NCBI RefSeq assembly: GCF_030145815.1
Contig: NZ_JAIXHL010000006.1
Span: 124,001-188,000, forward strand
Direction of reading: 5' to 3'
Length of the DNA stretch: 64,000 nt
DNA from: Sphingomonas sp.
GTDB lineage: Bacteria; Pseudomonadota; Alphaproteobacteria; Sphingomonadales; Sphingomonadaceae
The notes below the pieces were generated by a model. The model saw nothing but the letters and a program-made list of their open reading frames with translations, was not told the origin of the DNA and did not search any database. This document shows, one piece after another, positions 53,503 to 61,719 of the stretch; position 1 is the stretch's first letter; each line of letters starts with the position of its first letter. A program made the position numbers and the translations under genes.

Positions 53503-53912
53503 TCGCGATCCAGCCTTATCAAGAGGCGCAGTTTGCGGAGTTGGACGCGCTATGGCGCACCGTCTTTCCCGATGATCCGCCGCACAGCCATGCCACCGTC
53601 GCGATCCCGCAAAAACTGGCTGTGCAGCGCGACCTGCCGCTCGTCGCGCAAGAGGGCGATCATGTCCTCGGCACGATCATGGCGGGCTATGACGGGCATC
53701 GCGGCTGGCTTTACAAGCTGGCGGTGCATCCCCGCGCGCGCGGCTGCGGCATCGCCCGCGCGCTGATCCGCACCGCCGAAACCGCGCTGGCCGATCTCGG
53801 CTGCGCCAAGGTCAATCTGCAGGTACGCGACACCAACCACGACGCCGCCGCCTTCTGGGCGCATATGGGCTATGCGGTCGAGCCGCGAATCAGCATGGGC
53901 CGCCAGCTTTGA
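53499..53912 (+). CDS. GNAT family N-acetyltransferase
   Basis: A 137-residue acetyltransferase with the GNAT core: the acetyl-CoA loop LAVHPRARGCGIARALI (Q/RxxGxG/A form), LGCAKVNLQVRDTN and the C-terminal FWAHMGYAVEPRISMGRQ. Substrate unknown. It starts with GTG at 53499 within the transglycosylase stop (GTGA); an ATG-initiated frame further upstream would run inside the transglycosylase gene. Its stop overlaps the greB start (TTGA). Confidence 0.88.
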   Translation: MIAIQPYQEAQFAELDALWRTVFPDDPPHSHATVAIPQKLAVQRDLPLVAQEGDHVLGTIMAGYDGHRGWLYKLAVHPRARGCGIARALIRTAETALADLGCAKVNLQVRDTNHDAAAFWAHMGYAVEPRISMGRQL

Positions 53913-54391
53913 TCGATCGTCCGAACTACATCACTCCGGCCGGCTATTCGGCGCTCAAGGCCGAATATGACGCGCTGTTTGCCACCGAGCGCCCGGCGCT
54001 GGTCGAAACCATTGCCTGGGCCGCAGGAAATGGCGATCGCTCGGAAAACGGCGATTACATTTACGGCCGCAAGCGGCTGCGAGAAATCGACCGGCGACTC
54101 GGCTGGCTGGCGAAACGGATGAAGGCGGCAAAGGTCGTCGATCCTGCCCGGCAAGAGGATCGCTCGAAAATATGGTTCGGCGCCACAGTCACCATCGCGG
54201 ACGAGGATGACAACCACCGCACCCTAACCCTGGTCGGCGACGACGAGGCGGACGCAGGCGCAGGCCGGATCGGCTGGAACTCGCCGCTCGCCCGTGCACT
54301 GCGCGGCGCCGCCGTGGGCGACCTGCGCCGCGTCATGCTCCCGGCGGGGGAGAAGGAGTATGAGGTGATGGAGATCGGCTACCCGGGGTGA
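53909..54391 (+). CDS. greB: Transcription elongation factor GreB
   Basis: GreB rescues backtracked RNA polymerase by stimulating transcript cleavage. The 160-residue protein has the N-terminal coiled-coil with the acidic tip (YITPAGYSALKAEYDALFATERP...NGDRSENGDYIYGRKRLREIDRRL) and the C-terminal FKBP-like domain (WFGATVTIAD...EYEVMEIGYPG). The catalytic Asp/Glu pair is present in GDRSENGDYIYG. It starts with TTG at 53909, overlapping the GNAT stop by 4 nt (TTGA). Confidence 0.93.
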   Translation: MIDRPNYITPAGYSALKAEYDALFATERPALVETIAWAAGNGDRSENGDYIYGRKRLREIDRRLGWLAKRMKAAKVVDPARQEDRSKIWFGATVTIADEDDNHRTLTLVGDDEADAGAGRIGWNSPLARALRGAAVGDLRRVMLPAGEKEYEVMEIGYPG

Positions 54392-54410
54392 GGTGACATC
54401 CCACTGCCGC

Positions 54411-54482
54411 TTGCCCTGAGCTTGTCGAAGGGCGATCTCCAACAGGCGTTTCGCTGGCGGCCCGTCGACAAGCTCAGGGTAA
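54411..54482. repeat. Inverted repeat, family B (imperfect copy)
   Basis: TTGCCCTGAGCTTGTCGAAG... (54411-54433) and its reverse complement with two mismatches (54460-54482) flank a 26-bp loop in the gap after greB and before sdaA. The same CCCTGAG-CNTGTCGAAGGGC core forms the perfect element at 60115-60198. Confidence 0.85.
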
Positions 54483-54499
54483 ACGGGGGTTGAGGTGCC

Positions 54500-55894
54500 T
54501 CAACACGCCACCACATTCACCGCCAGCCCGCCCTGTGCGGTTTCCTTGTATTTCGACCGCATGTCTTCACCCGTCTGGCGCATCGTTTCGATCACCGCAT
54601 CGAGGCTGACGATGTGGCTGCCATCGCCATGCATCGCCAGATAGGCGGCGTTGATCGCCTTGATCGCACCCATCGTATTGCGTTCGATGCACGGGATCTG
54701 GACCAGCCCGCCGATCGGGTCGCAGGTTAGGCCCAGATTATGCTCCATCCCGATCTCGGCGGCATTTTCGATCTGCGCATTGGTCGCACCCAAAGCCGCC
54801 GCCAGCCCCGCCGCCGCCATCGAACAGGCGACCCCGACCTCCCCCTGACACCCCATCTCAGCGGCCGAGATCGACGCGCGCTTCTTATAGAGGAACCCGA
54901 TTGCCGCCGCGGTCAGAAGGAACGTCCGCGACCCCGCCGGCGTGGGTGAGGCGCAGAAGGTCTCGTAATAGCGCAGCACCGCCGGGATGACCCCCGCCGC
55001 GCCATTGGTCGGCGCGGTGACGACGCGGCCACCCGCCGCATTCTCCTCATTGACCGCCAGCGCCCACAGGCTGACCCAGTCGAACACCAGCGACGGGTCC
55101 GAACGCGGCCCCCGCGCCATGAGCCGTTGGTGCAGATCGCGCGCGCGGCGTTTGACCTTCAATCCACCGGGCAGTTCGCCCTCGCCCCGCATCCCGCGCT
55201 CGATGCACGCCGACATCGCGCCGCGCAGACTGTCGAGGAACGCGTCGGTCTCCGCATCGTCGCGCCATGCGGCTTCATTGGCGCGGACGATCTCCGCGAT
55301 GCTCTTGCCCTCCGCCTCGCCCACAGCCAGCAGTTCCGCCCCGGACGAAAAGGCGAAGGGCAGCTTCACATTGGTCTGGGGCAGCTCGCACCCGCCCTCG
55401 ACCACCGCGCCGCCGCCGATCGAATACCAGAAGGTCTCATAGGGCTCGCCATCGGCATAATGCGCGACGAAGCGCATGCCGTTGGGATGAGCGGGCAGGA
55501 AGCGGTCACCGCGAAAGACGAGGTGCGTGCCCTCAATAAACGGCACCGGCACATGTCCGCCGAGCTTGAGCTGTGCCTCGGCGCGGATCGTCTCGATGAT
55601 GGTCGGCACCGCATCGGGATCGACCCGCTCGGGCTGATGCCCCGCCAGTCCCAGCATCACCGCGACATCGGTCGCGTGTCCCTTGCCGGTGAGCGCCAGC
55701 GATCCGAACAGCTCGCACGACACCGACACGGGCGTTCCGCGATCCAGCGCCGCCTCCGCAAAGGCATGACCCGCACGCATCGGCCCGACGGTATGCGAAC
55801 TCGACGGGCCAATCCCGATGGTGAACAGGTCGGCCAGACCGATGGTCGCTTGAGCACGGTCGCGCGCAGGCGCGGCGTTTGGGTCCAGCATCAC
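54500..55894 (-). CDS. sdaA: L-serine ammonia-lyase (serine dehydratase)
   Basis: This [4Fe-4S] enzyme deaminates L-serine to pyruvate. The 464-residue single-chain form has the N-terminal beta domain ([36 protein letters not shown]) and the C-terminal alpha domain with cluster-ligand cysteines in [35 protein letters not shown], and a C-terminal Cys (VNVVAC), all intact. It stands alone between a repeat element and ppk2. Confidence 0.95.
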   Translation of the reverse strand: MMLDPNAAPARDRAQATIGLADLFTIGIGPSSSHTVGPMRAGHAFAEAALDRGTPVSVSCELFGSLALTGKGHATDVAVMLGLAGHQPERVDPDAVPTIIETIRAEAQLKLGGHVPVPFIEGTHLVFRGDRFLPAHPNGMRFVAHYADGEPYETFWYSIGGGAVVEGGCELPQTNVKLPFAFSSGAELLAVGEAEGKSIAEIVRANEAAWRDDAETDAFLDSLRGAMSACIERGMRGEGELPGGLKVKRRARDLHQRLMARGPRSDPSLVFDWVSLWALAVNEENAAGGRVVTAPTNGAAGVIPAVLRYYETFCASPTPAGSRTFLLTAAAIGFLYKKRASISAAEMGCQGEVGVACSMAAAGLAAALGATNAQIENAAEIGMEHNLGLTCDPIGGLVQIPCIERNTMGAIKAINAAYLAMHGDGSHIVSLDAVIETMRQTGEDMRSKYKETAQGGLAVNVVAC

Positions 55895-55956
55895 TCTCTC
55901 AACCTGTCATATCAATTGATACGGCTTAGACTCCCGGTGCCGCGCGGTCCATTGCG

Positions 55957-56736
55957 TCAGTTGATGACGCCAGCCGACCGCGCCGCCGCCTCGACCTCTG
56001 GATCGAGCGCGGGCGGGTCCATCGGCACCCGCGCCTCCAGCGCATCGGCAATCGCGGTCAGTGCGGCGATGCGAGCGGCCTTCTTGTCATTGCCGTCTAT
56101 GACCACCCATGGCGCGATTTCGGTATTGGTCCGCGCGAACATGTCGTGCATCGCGTCGAGATAATCGGCCCGACGTGCGCGGTTGCGATAATCGTCCAGC
56201 CCGGTCTTCCACCGCTTCCACGGCGTCTCGATCCGCTCGCGCAGGCGCTTGTCCTGCGTCTTCTGCGTCACATGGACAAAGATCTTGATCAGCGTCGCGC
56301 CGGTCTCGGCCTGCTGCGCCTCGAACCCGTTGATCTCGTCATAACCGCGCTGCCACTCGGCCTCGCTCGCGAAACCCTCGACCCGCTCGACCAGCACCCG
56401 GCCATACCAACTGCGGTCGAACACCGCGATATTGTGCTGCGCCGGCAGCCGCCGCCAGAAGCGCCACAGGAAATGGTGCGACAGCTCCTCCGGCGTCGGC
56501 GCGGCGATCGGCCACACCTCGAAATAGCGCGGGTCCCAGTCGGCGGTCAGCCGCCGGATGATCCCGCCCTTCCCCGCCGCGTCCCAGCCTTCGAACACGA
56601 TGATCGCGCGGCGCTTATGGATGATGTGCGCGGTCTGAATGTGGCCCAGCCGGTCCTGAAGCCCGGTCAGACGGTCGTGATAGTCGTCGACCTTTCCACC
56701 CGATTCATAGTCGGAAAGGTCGATCGACGTGCTCAT
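55957..56736 (-). CDS. ppk2: Polyphosphate kinase 2
   Basis: PPK2 moves phosphate between polyphosphate and nucleoside mono- or diphosphates, mostly making nucleotides from polyphosphate. The 259-residue single-domain protein has Walker A FEGWDAAGKGG (residues 49-58), RPTAD-like LTADWDPRYFEVWPI, the Walker B segment IAVFDRSWYGRVLVERVEGF, and a lid region with HVTQKTQDKRLRER. The length points to the class I type, but the acceptor (AMP, ADP or GDP) cannot be told. It follows aspS by 3 bp, and ppx/ppk1 are 3.5 kb away, giving the window a polyphosphate theme. Confidence 0.9.
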   Translation of the reverse strand: MSTSIDLSDYESGGKVDDYHDRLTGLQDRLGHIQTAHIIHKRRAIIVFEGWDAAGKGGIIRRLTADWDPRYFEVWPIAAPTPEELSHHFLWRFWRRLPAQHNIAVFDRSWYGRVLVERVEGFASEAEWQRGYDEINGFEAQQAETGATLIKIFVHVTQKTQDKRLRERIETPWKRWKTGLDDYRNRARRADYLDAMHDMFARTNTEIAPWVVIDGNDKKAARIAALTAIADALEARVPMDPPALDPEVEAAARSAGVIN

Positions 56737-56739
56737 GGA

Positions 56740-58539
56740 TCAGCCCTTGTTGTCCAGCGCCTGCGGAGCCAGCCGGATATGCAGCTCCTTCAACTGCTTC
56801 TCGCTGACCGGCGACGGCGCTTGCATCATCAGATCCTCCGCCTTCTGGTTCATCGGGAAGACGATGACCTCGCGGATGTTCGGCTGGTCGGCGAGCAGCA
56901 TGACGATGCGGTCGACGCCCGGGGCCGAACCACCGTGCGGCGGCGCGCCATATTTGAACGCGTTGATCATGCCCGCAAAGTTCGAGTCCACATCCTGCTG
57001 GCTGTAGCCGGCAATCTCGAACGCCTTGTACATGATCTCCGGACGATGGTTCCGGATCGCGCCCGAGCTCAGCTCGATGCCGTTGCACACGATGTCATAT
57101 TGCCACGCCAGGATGTCGAGCGGATCCTTGGTCTCCAGTGCCTCCAGCTCGCCCTGCGGCATGCTGAACGGGTTGTGGCTGAAGTCGATCTTCTTCGCGT
57201 CCTCGTCATATTCGAACATCGGGAAATCGACGATCCAGCAGAATTCGAACCGGCTCTTGTCGATCAGCTCAAGGCTCTCGCCGACGCGGGTGCGCGCGAG
57301 ACCCGCCAGCTTGGCGGCCTGAGCCTCCTTGCCAGCGGCGAAGAAGATGCCGTCGTTCGGACCCAAGCCGAGTGCGTCGGCGATTGCCTTCATGCCCTCC
57401 TGCCCATGGTTGTTCGCGATCGGCCCGCCGAACACGCCGTCCTTCTGCGTCGCATAGCCAAGGCCGGGGAAGCCCTCGCCCTGCGCCCATGCGTTCATGT
57501 CGTCGAAGAACTTCCGGCTCTTCTCCGCAGTGTTCGGCGCGGGGATCGCGCGGACGACATCACCCGCCGCGACCATCGAGGCAAAACGCCCGAAACCAGA
57601 GCCTTCGAAATGGCTGCTGACATCGGTAATGAGGATCGGGTTGCGCAGATCGGGCTTGTCGTTGCCATATTTCAGCATCGATTCGCGGTACGGGATGCGC
57701 TTGAACGGCAGCGGCGACACAGTGCGGCCCTTGCCCTGCCAGTTGGCGAATTCCTCGAACACGCCGTGCAGCACCGGCTCGATCGCCGCGAACACATCGT
57801 CCTGCGTGACATAGCTCATCTCGAAATCGAGCTGATAGAACTCGCCCGGCGAACGGTCGGCGCGCGCATCCTCGTCGCGGAAGCACGGTGCGATCTGGAA
57901 ATAGCGGTCGAAACCCGCGACCATCAGCAGCTGCTTGAACATCTGCGGCGCCTGCGGGAGCGCGTAGAATTTGCCCGGATGCACGCGGCTCGGCACCAGA
58001 TAGTCGCGCGCGCCTTCCGGCGACGACGCGGTCAGGATCGGCGTCTGGAACTCGGTAAAGCCCTGGTCGATCATCCGGCGGCGCAGCGACGCGATGACAT
58101 GGCTGCGCAGCATGATGTTGGCGTGCAGCCCCTCGCGGCGCAGGTCGAGGAAGCGGTTCCGCAGGCGGATTTCCTCGGGATATTCGGCATCGCCGAACAC
58201 CGGCATCGGCAGCTCCTGCGCCGCCGACTGCACCGTCACGCCCTTGGCAAACACCTCGATCGCGCCGGTGGCCAGGTTGGCGTTCACCGTCGCCTCGCTG
58301 CGCGCCTTGACCACGCCGTCGATCGTCACGACCGATTCGACGCGCAGTCCTTCCAGCACGGGCAGCGCGGGCGAGTCGCTGTCGCACACGATCTGGGTCA
58401 CGCCATAATGGTCGCGCAGATCGACGAACAACACGCCGCCATGGTCGCGCTTGCGATGGATCCAGCCCGACAGGCGGACGGTTTCGCCGACCTGATCGGC
58501 GGTCAGCTGGCCGCAAGTGTGGGTGCGATAGGCGTGCAT
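56740..58539 (-). CDS. aspS: Aspartate-tRNA ligase
   Basis: The 599-residue length and layout match bacterial-type AspRS: an N-terminal OB anticodon domain ([26 protein letters not shown]), class II motif 1 ([25 protein letters not shown]), motif 2 ([24 protein letters not shown]), the GAD insertion domain (residues about 285-410) and motif 3 ([19 protein letters not shown]). It is divergent from rnd by about 100 bp. Confidence 0.97.
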   Translation of the reverse strand: MHAYRTHTCGQLTADQVGETVRLSGWIHRKRDHGGVLFVDLRDHYGVTQIVCDSDSPALPVLEGLRVESVVTIDGVVKARSEATVNANLATGAIEVFAKGVTVQSAAQELPMPVFGDAEYPEEIRLRNRFLDLRREGLHANIMLRSHVIASLRRRMIDQGFTEFQTPILTASSPEGARDYLVPSRVHPGKFYALPQAPQMFKQLLMVAGFDRYFQIAPCFRDEDARADRSPGEFYQLDFEMSYVTQDDVFAAIEPVLHGVFEEFANWQGKGRTVSPLPFKRIPYRESMLKYGNDKPDLRNPILITDVSSHFEGSGFGRFASMVAAGDVVRAIPAPNTAEKSRKFFDDMNAWAQGEGFPGLGYATQKDGVFGGPIANNHGQEGMKAIADALGLGPNDGIFFAAGKEAQAAKLAGLARTRVGESLELIDKSRFEFCWIVDFPMFEYDEDAKKIDFSHNPFSMPQGELEALETKDPLDILAWQYDIVCNGIELSSGAIRNHRPEIMYKAFEIAGYSQQDVDSNFAGMINAFKYGAPPHGGSAPGVDRIVMLLADQPNIREVIVFPMNQKAEDLMMQAPSPVSEKQLKELHIRLAPQALDNKG

Positions 58540-58637
58540 GAGCGGTTTCCAACGGTTTCAGGTGAAAATAACAGGCCGCGCGCATCCTTCTCACGCGCCC
58601 CTTTGTCAACCCGCCCGGGCTTGGCTATGGGCCTGCG

Positions 58638-59816
58638 ATGCACATTCACGGCCTGATTCAAGACTCGGCGACGCTCGCCAACCTCTGCACCCGCCTCGCG
58701 CAGCAACCGTTCATCACGGTGGACACCGAGTTCATGCGAGAGAACACCTTCTACCCCGAGCTGTGCCTGATCCAGATCGCCGACACGAACGAAGCGGCAG
58801 CGATCGATCCGATGGCGCCGGGCCTCGACCTCACCCCGCTGCTCGACCTGCTGGTGAACAATGAGGATGTGCTGAAGGTCTTCCACGCCGGCGGACAGGA
58901 TCTTGAGATCGTCTTCAACCTCACCGGCAAGACCCCGCACCCGCTGTTCGACACCCAGATCGCGGCGATGGCGCTGGGTCAGGGTGAGCAGATCGGCTAC
59001 TCCAACCTCGTCGAAACCTATCTCGGCATCACGGTGGACAAGGGCGCGCGCTTTACCGACTGGTCGCGCCGTCCGCTCGACAAGCGCCAGATCGATTACG
59101 CGATCTGCGACGTCACCTATCTCTCCGAAATCTTCCCCAAGATGCTGGCCAAGCTCAAGAAAACCGGGCGCGGCGACTGGCTGGACGAGGAGATGGAGCG
59201 GATCGGCGATCCCGAAAACTATCGCAGCGACCCCGACAAGGCGTGGCAGCGCATCCGCATCTCCAGCCGAAAGCCCGAAGTGCTCGGTCGCCTCAAGGCG
59301 CTCGCCGCGTGGCGCGAGCGTGAGGCGCAGGGCAAGGACCTGCCCCGCGGCCGCATCGTCAAGGACGAGACGATCGCCGATCTCGCCGGCAACCCGCCGC
59401 GCAAACAGGCCGATCTGGCCAAGGTGCGCGGCCTGTCCGCCACCTGGGCCGGCAACGATATCGGCGGGCGCCTGATGGCCGCGCTGGAAAATGCCGTCCC
59501 GATGCCCGCCGACGAGCTCCCCCCGCGCGACGATCGCAAGCTCCCGCTGGGTAAGGAGGGCGCTTTGGTCGCCGACCTGCTAAAGCTGCTGCTCAAGATT
59601 CGCGCGCGCGACATCAACGTCGCCGCCCGCCTGCTCGCCCGCTCCGACGACCTCGAAGCGCTCGCTGCGGGCCAGCGTGAAGGGCTGTCGATCCTGCGCG
59701 GCTGGCGGTTCGAACAATTCGGCCGCGACGCGCTCGCGCTCGTCGAGGGTCAGCTTGGGTTCACCGTGCGTAACGGAAAGCTCAAGATGACGCGTACCGA
59801 GGAGCCGAATCCATGA
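58638..59816 (+). CDS. rnd: Ribonuclease D
   Basis: RNase D trims 3' ends of tRNA precursors and other stable RNAs. The 392-residue protein has the DEDD exonuclease core: ExoI VDTEFMRENTFYPELCLIQI (Asp, Glu), ExoII VFHAGGQDLEIVFNLTG, and ExoIII ...RQIDYAICDVTYL with the catalytic Tyr/Asp. One or two HRDC-like domains follow (KPEVLGRLKALAAWREREAQ). The ATG at 58638 is well placed. The I78 gene overlaps its stop by 4 nt. Confidence 0.95.
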   Translation: MHIHGLIQDSATLANLCTRLAQQPFITVDTEFMRENTFYPELCLIQIADTNEAAAIDPMAPGLDLTPLLDLLVNNEDVLKVFHAGGQDLEIVFNLTGKTPHPLFDTQIAAMALGQGEQIGYSNLVETYLGITVDKGARFTDWSRRPLDKRQIDYAICDVTYLSEIFPKMLAKLKKTGRGDWLDEEMERIGDPENYRSDPDKAWQRIRISSRKPEVLGRLKALAAWREREAQGKDLPRGRIVKDETIADLAGNPPRKQADLAKVRGLSATWAGNDIGGRLMAALENAVPMPADELPPRDDRKLPLGKEGALVADLLKLLLKIRARDINVAARLLARSDDLEALAAGQREGLSILRGWRFEQFGRDALALVEGQLGFTVRNGKLKMTRTEEPNP

Positions 59817-60097
59817 AAGCTATCGCCCTGATCGCCCTGCCGCTGACCCTCGCCGCGTGCAGCTATGAGCGCCCCGCGCCCGGCACCGGTATCCGTGAAT
59901 GCAACGCTGACCGCGTTCAGCCGCTGGTCGGACGCGAAGCCAAGCCACAGGTGATCGACCGCGCCAAGCAGCGTTCAGGCGCACGCACCGTTCGCGTGAT
60001 CAAGCCCGGCATGGCGGTGACGATGGATTATCGCTCCGACCGGCTGAACGTCGAGCTGGATGACGTGAACACGATCAAGGCGCTGCGCTGCGGGTGA
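59813..60097 (+). CDS. I78-family peptidase inhibitor-like lipoprotein
   Basis: A 94-residue lipoprotein (MKAIALIALPLTLAACS, lipobox LAAC) whose mature part ECNADRVQPLVGREA...ARTVRVIKPGMAVTMDYRSDRLNVELDD...IKALRCG matches the I78 family, small inhibitors related to the Aspergillus elastase inhibitor and to chymotrypsin-inhibitor folds. Two cysteines at the ends of the domain likely form a disulfide. It is anchored to a periplasmic membrane face. It overlaps rnd by 4 nt, so it is cotranscribed, though the functional link is not evident. The target protease is unknown. Confidence 0.8.
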   Translation: MKAIALIALPLTLAACSYERPAPGTGIRECNADRVQPLVGREAKPQVIDRAKQRSGARTVRVIKPGMAVTMDYRSDRLNVELDDVNTIKALRCG

Positions 60098-60114
60098 CGC
60101 GAGCCATCCAACAA

Positions 60115-60198
60115 CCCCGTTTGCCCTGAGCCTGTCGAAGGGCCGCAAGCCACACAGAAATTGGAAACCGCCCTTCGACAGGCTCAGGGCAAACGGGG
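60115..60198. repeat. 29-bp perfect inverted repeat, family B
   Basis: The arms 60115-60143 and 60170-60198 are exact reverse complements (core CCCTGAGCCTGTCGAAGGGC) around a 26-bp loop, located between the I78 gene and ppx, which are convergent. This is the same family as the imperfect copy at 54411-54482. It probably serves as a transcript terminator or boundary structure for both convergent genes. Confidence 0.9.
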
Positions 60199-60207
60199 TC
60201 TGGGGTG

Positions 60208-61719
60208 CTAACTCCCTAATGCCACGCCCGCCGTCAGCCCCAGCGCGCCGGCCAGCGCGCGGTGGCGCTTCTCCACCGCTTCGCCGTACAGCGCGGCGTC
60301 GTCCTCACCCAGATGAAGCTGAAGCATCTCGCCCTCGATCGCGACGCGGGACCGGCGCAGCGGTCCGGCAACGCCGCCTGACAGCCGCTGGCCGAGGCGC
60401 ATCGCCAAACCCCATAGCCGCGCGCGCTCCAATTCCTCGGGCGATGCCAGCTGCCCGACCGGTGCAGGCGATTCCAGCCCCCCGCCCAGCGAGGTAAACA
60501 GCGCCTGGGCGAGCGCCGCGCGCCCACGCGCGTCGATCCCGACCCAATTACCGTGCAGCGCAATCTCCATGCCGCGCTCGGCACGAAATTCGGGATTTGC
60601 GCGCCATCCGACATCGGCCAGCAGGCATGCGGCATGGCGCAACCGGGTCAGCGATACATCCTCGTCGCCGAACAGCGGCGCAATCCATGCATCGAGCAAG
60701 TCGCCATGCTCCGGGAACCGACCCGACCGCCGCGCCTCATCGCGGGCCGCAACGATCAGCGGATCGGCGCGCCGCTCTTCCGGCGTCAGTTCGCCATAGA
60801 GCAGCCCTTCGCGCAGGCCAAAAGCCGACGCGACAGTCTCGCTGCTCCCCAGATGCTTGATCAACGCACCAAGCAGTGCCGCGGCGTGGTCCAGCGTGCC
60901 GACGCGGCCGGAGGACAGGTTCGGCACCGACCGGATGCGGCTCTTGCCCATCTGCGCGATCGTCCGTTGCAACCGGGTGATGGTCGATGCGGGCATTGCA
61001 TATTCGTGGATGACGGGCAGCGGATAGCCGGTCAGATGCATGTCGAGCCGCGCCAGCGCGCGCCACGATCCACCGACAAGGTAGAAGGGCAGCCCCTCCC
61101 CGCGCTTGCTCCACCCGGCTTCGTCGAGCATCCGCGCGACCGTCTTGTCGAGCGTCCCCTTGCCCTGCGACCGAATGGCCTCCAGCCGCAGCACGCCAAG
61201 CGGGAAGGACACGCGATCGGTCACCGTTCCAGCAACGACGCGGACCAGTTCCAGCGACCCGCCACCGAGATCGCCGACAATCCCGTCTGCATCAGGAATG
61301 CCCGACAACACGCCATAACCGGCAGCCAACGCCTCGGCCTCCCCGGACAGCAATTCGACCTTCAGCCCCAGTGCCTGCGCGATGTCGAGCAAGCGCTGTC
61401 CATTGCTGGCATCGCGCACCGCTGCCGTCGCGACCGTGCGCAACGAATCGACCTCCATCTCGCGCGCCAGGCTGGAAAAGCGTGCCAGAGCCGTGGTGGC
61501 GAGCACCAGCGCATCTTCCGCGATCGCTCCAGTCGCTGCCAGCGAACGACCCAGGCCAGCCATCACCTTTTCGTTGAACAGGATCGCGGGCAAACGCGCC
61601 GCCCCGTCATAGACGACCAGACGGATCGAATTGGACCCGATGTCGATGATCGCGGTGCGCTGCGACTGCGGGACACTCACGGCACGCGGCTTGCGCTGCG
61701 ACAGCTGCGTAACGCTCAC
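60208..61719 (-). CDS. ppx: Exopolyphosphatase / Ppx-GppA phosphatase
   Basis: Ppx hydrolyses terminal phosphates of polyphosphate and in some family members pppGpp. The 503-residue product has the ASKHA ATPase-like domain (TAIIDIGSNSIRLVVYD, ATTALARFSSLAREMEV, VATAAVRDASNG, IVGDLGGGSLELVRV) and a C-terminal HD-like region. The catalytic Glu and the phosphate loops are intact. The ATG at 61719 overlaps the ppk1 stop by 4 nt, so synthesis and degradation enzymes are coupled. Confidence 0.93.
   Translation of the reverse strand: MSVTQLSQRKPRAVSVPQSQRTAIIDIGSNSIRLVVYDGAARLPAILFNEKVMAGLGRSLAATGAIAEDALVLATTALARFSSLAREMEVDSLRTVATAAVRDASNGQRLLDIAQALGLKVELLSGEAEALAAGYGVLSGIPDADGIVGDLGGGSLELVRVVAGTVTDRVSFPLGVLRLEAIRSQGKGTLDKTVARMLDEAGWSKRGEGLPFYLVGGSWRALARLDMHLTGYPLPVIHEYAMPASTITRLQRTIAQMGKSRIRSVPNLSSGRVGTLDHAAALLGALIKHLGSSETVASAFGLREGLLYGELTPEERRADPLIVAARDEARRSGRFPEHGDLLDAWIAPLFGDEDVSLTRLRHAACLLADVGWRANPEFRAERGMEIALHGNWVGIDARGRAALAQALFTSLGGGLESPAPVGQLASPEELERARLWGLAMRLGQRLSGGVAGPLRRSRVAIEGEMLQLHLGEDDAALYGEAVEKRHRALAGALGLTAGVALGS

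Noticed and set aside
56146-58656. 836-codon plus-strand frame across ppk2 and aspS
   Set aside because: It is antisense to two clear genes; the long open length is a GC-rich third-position effect and it shows no domain.
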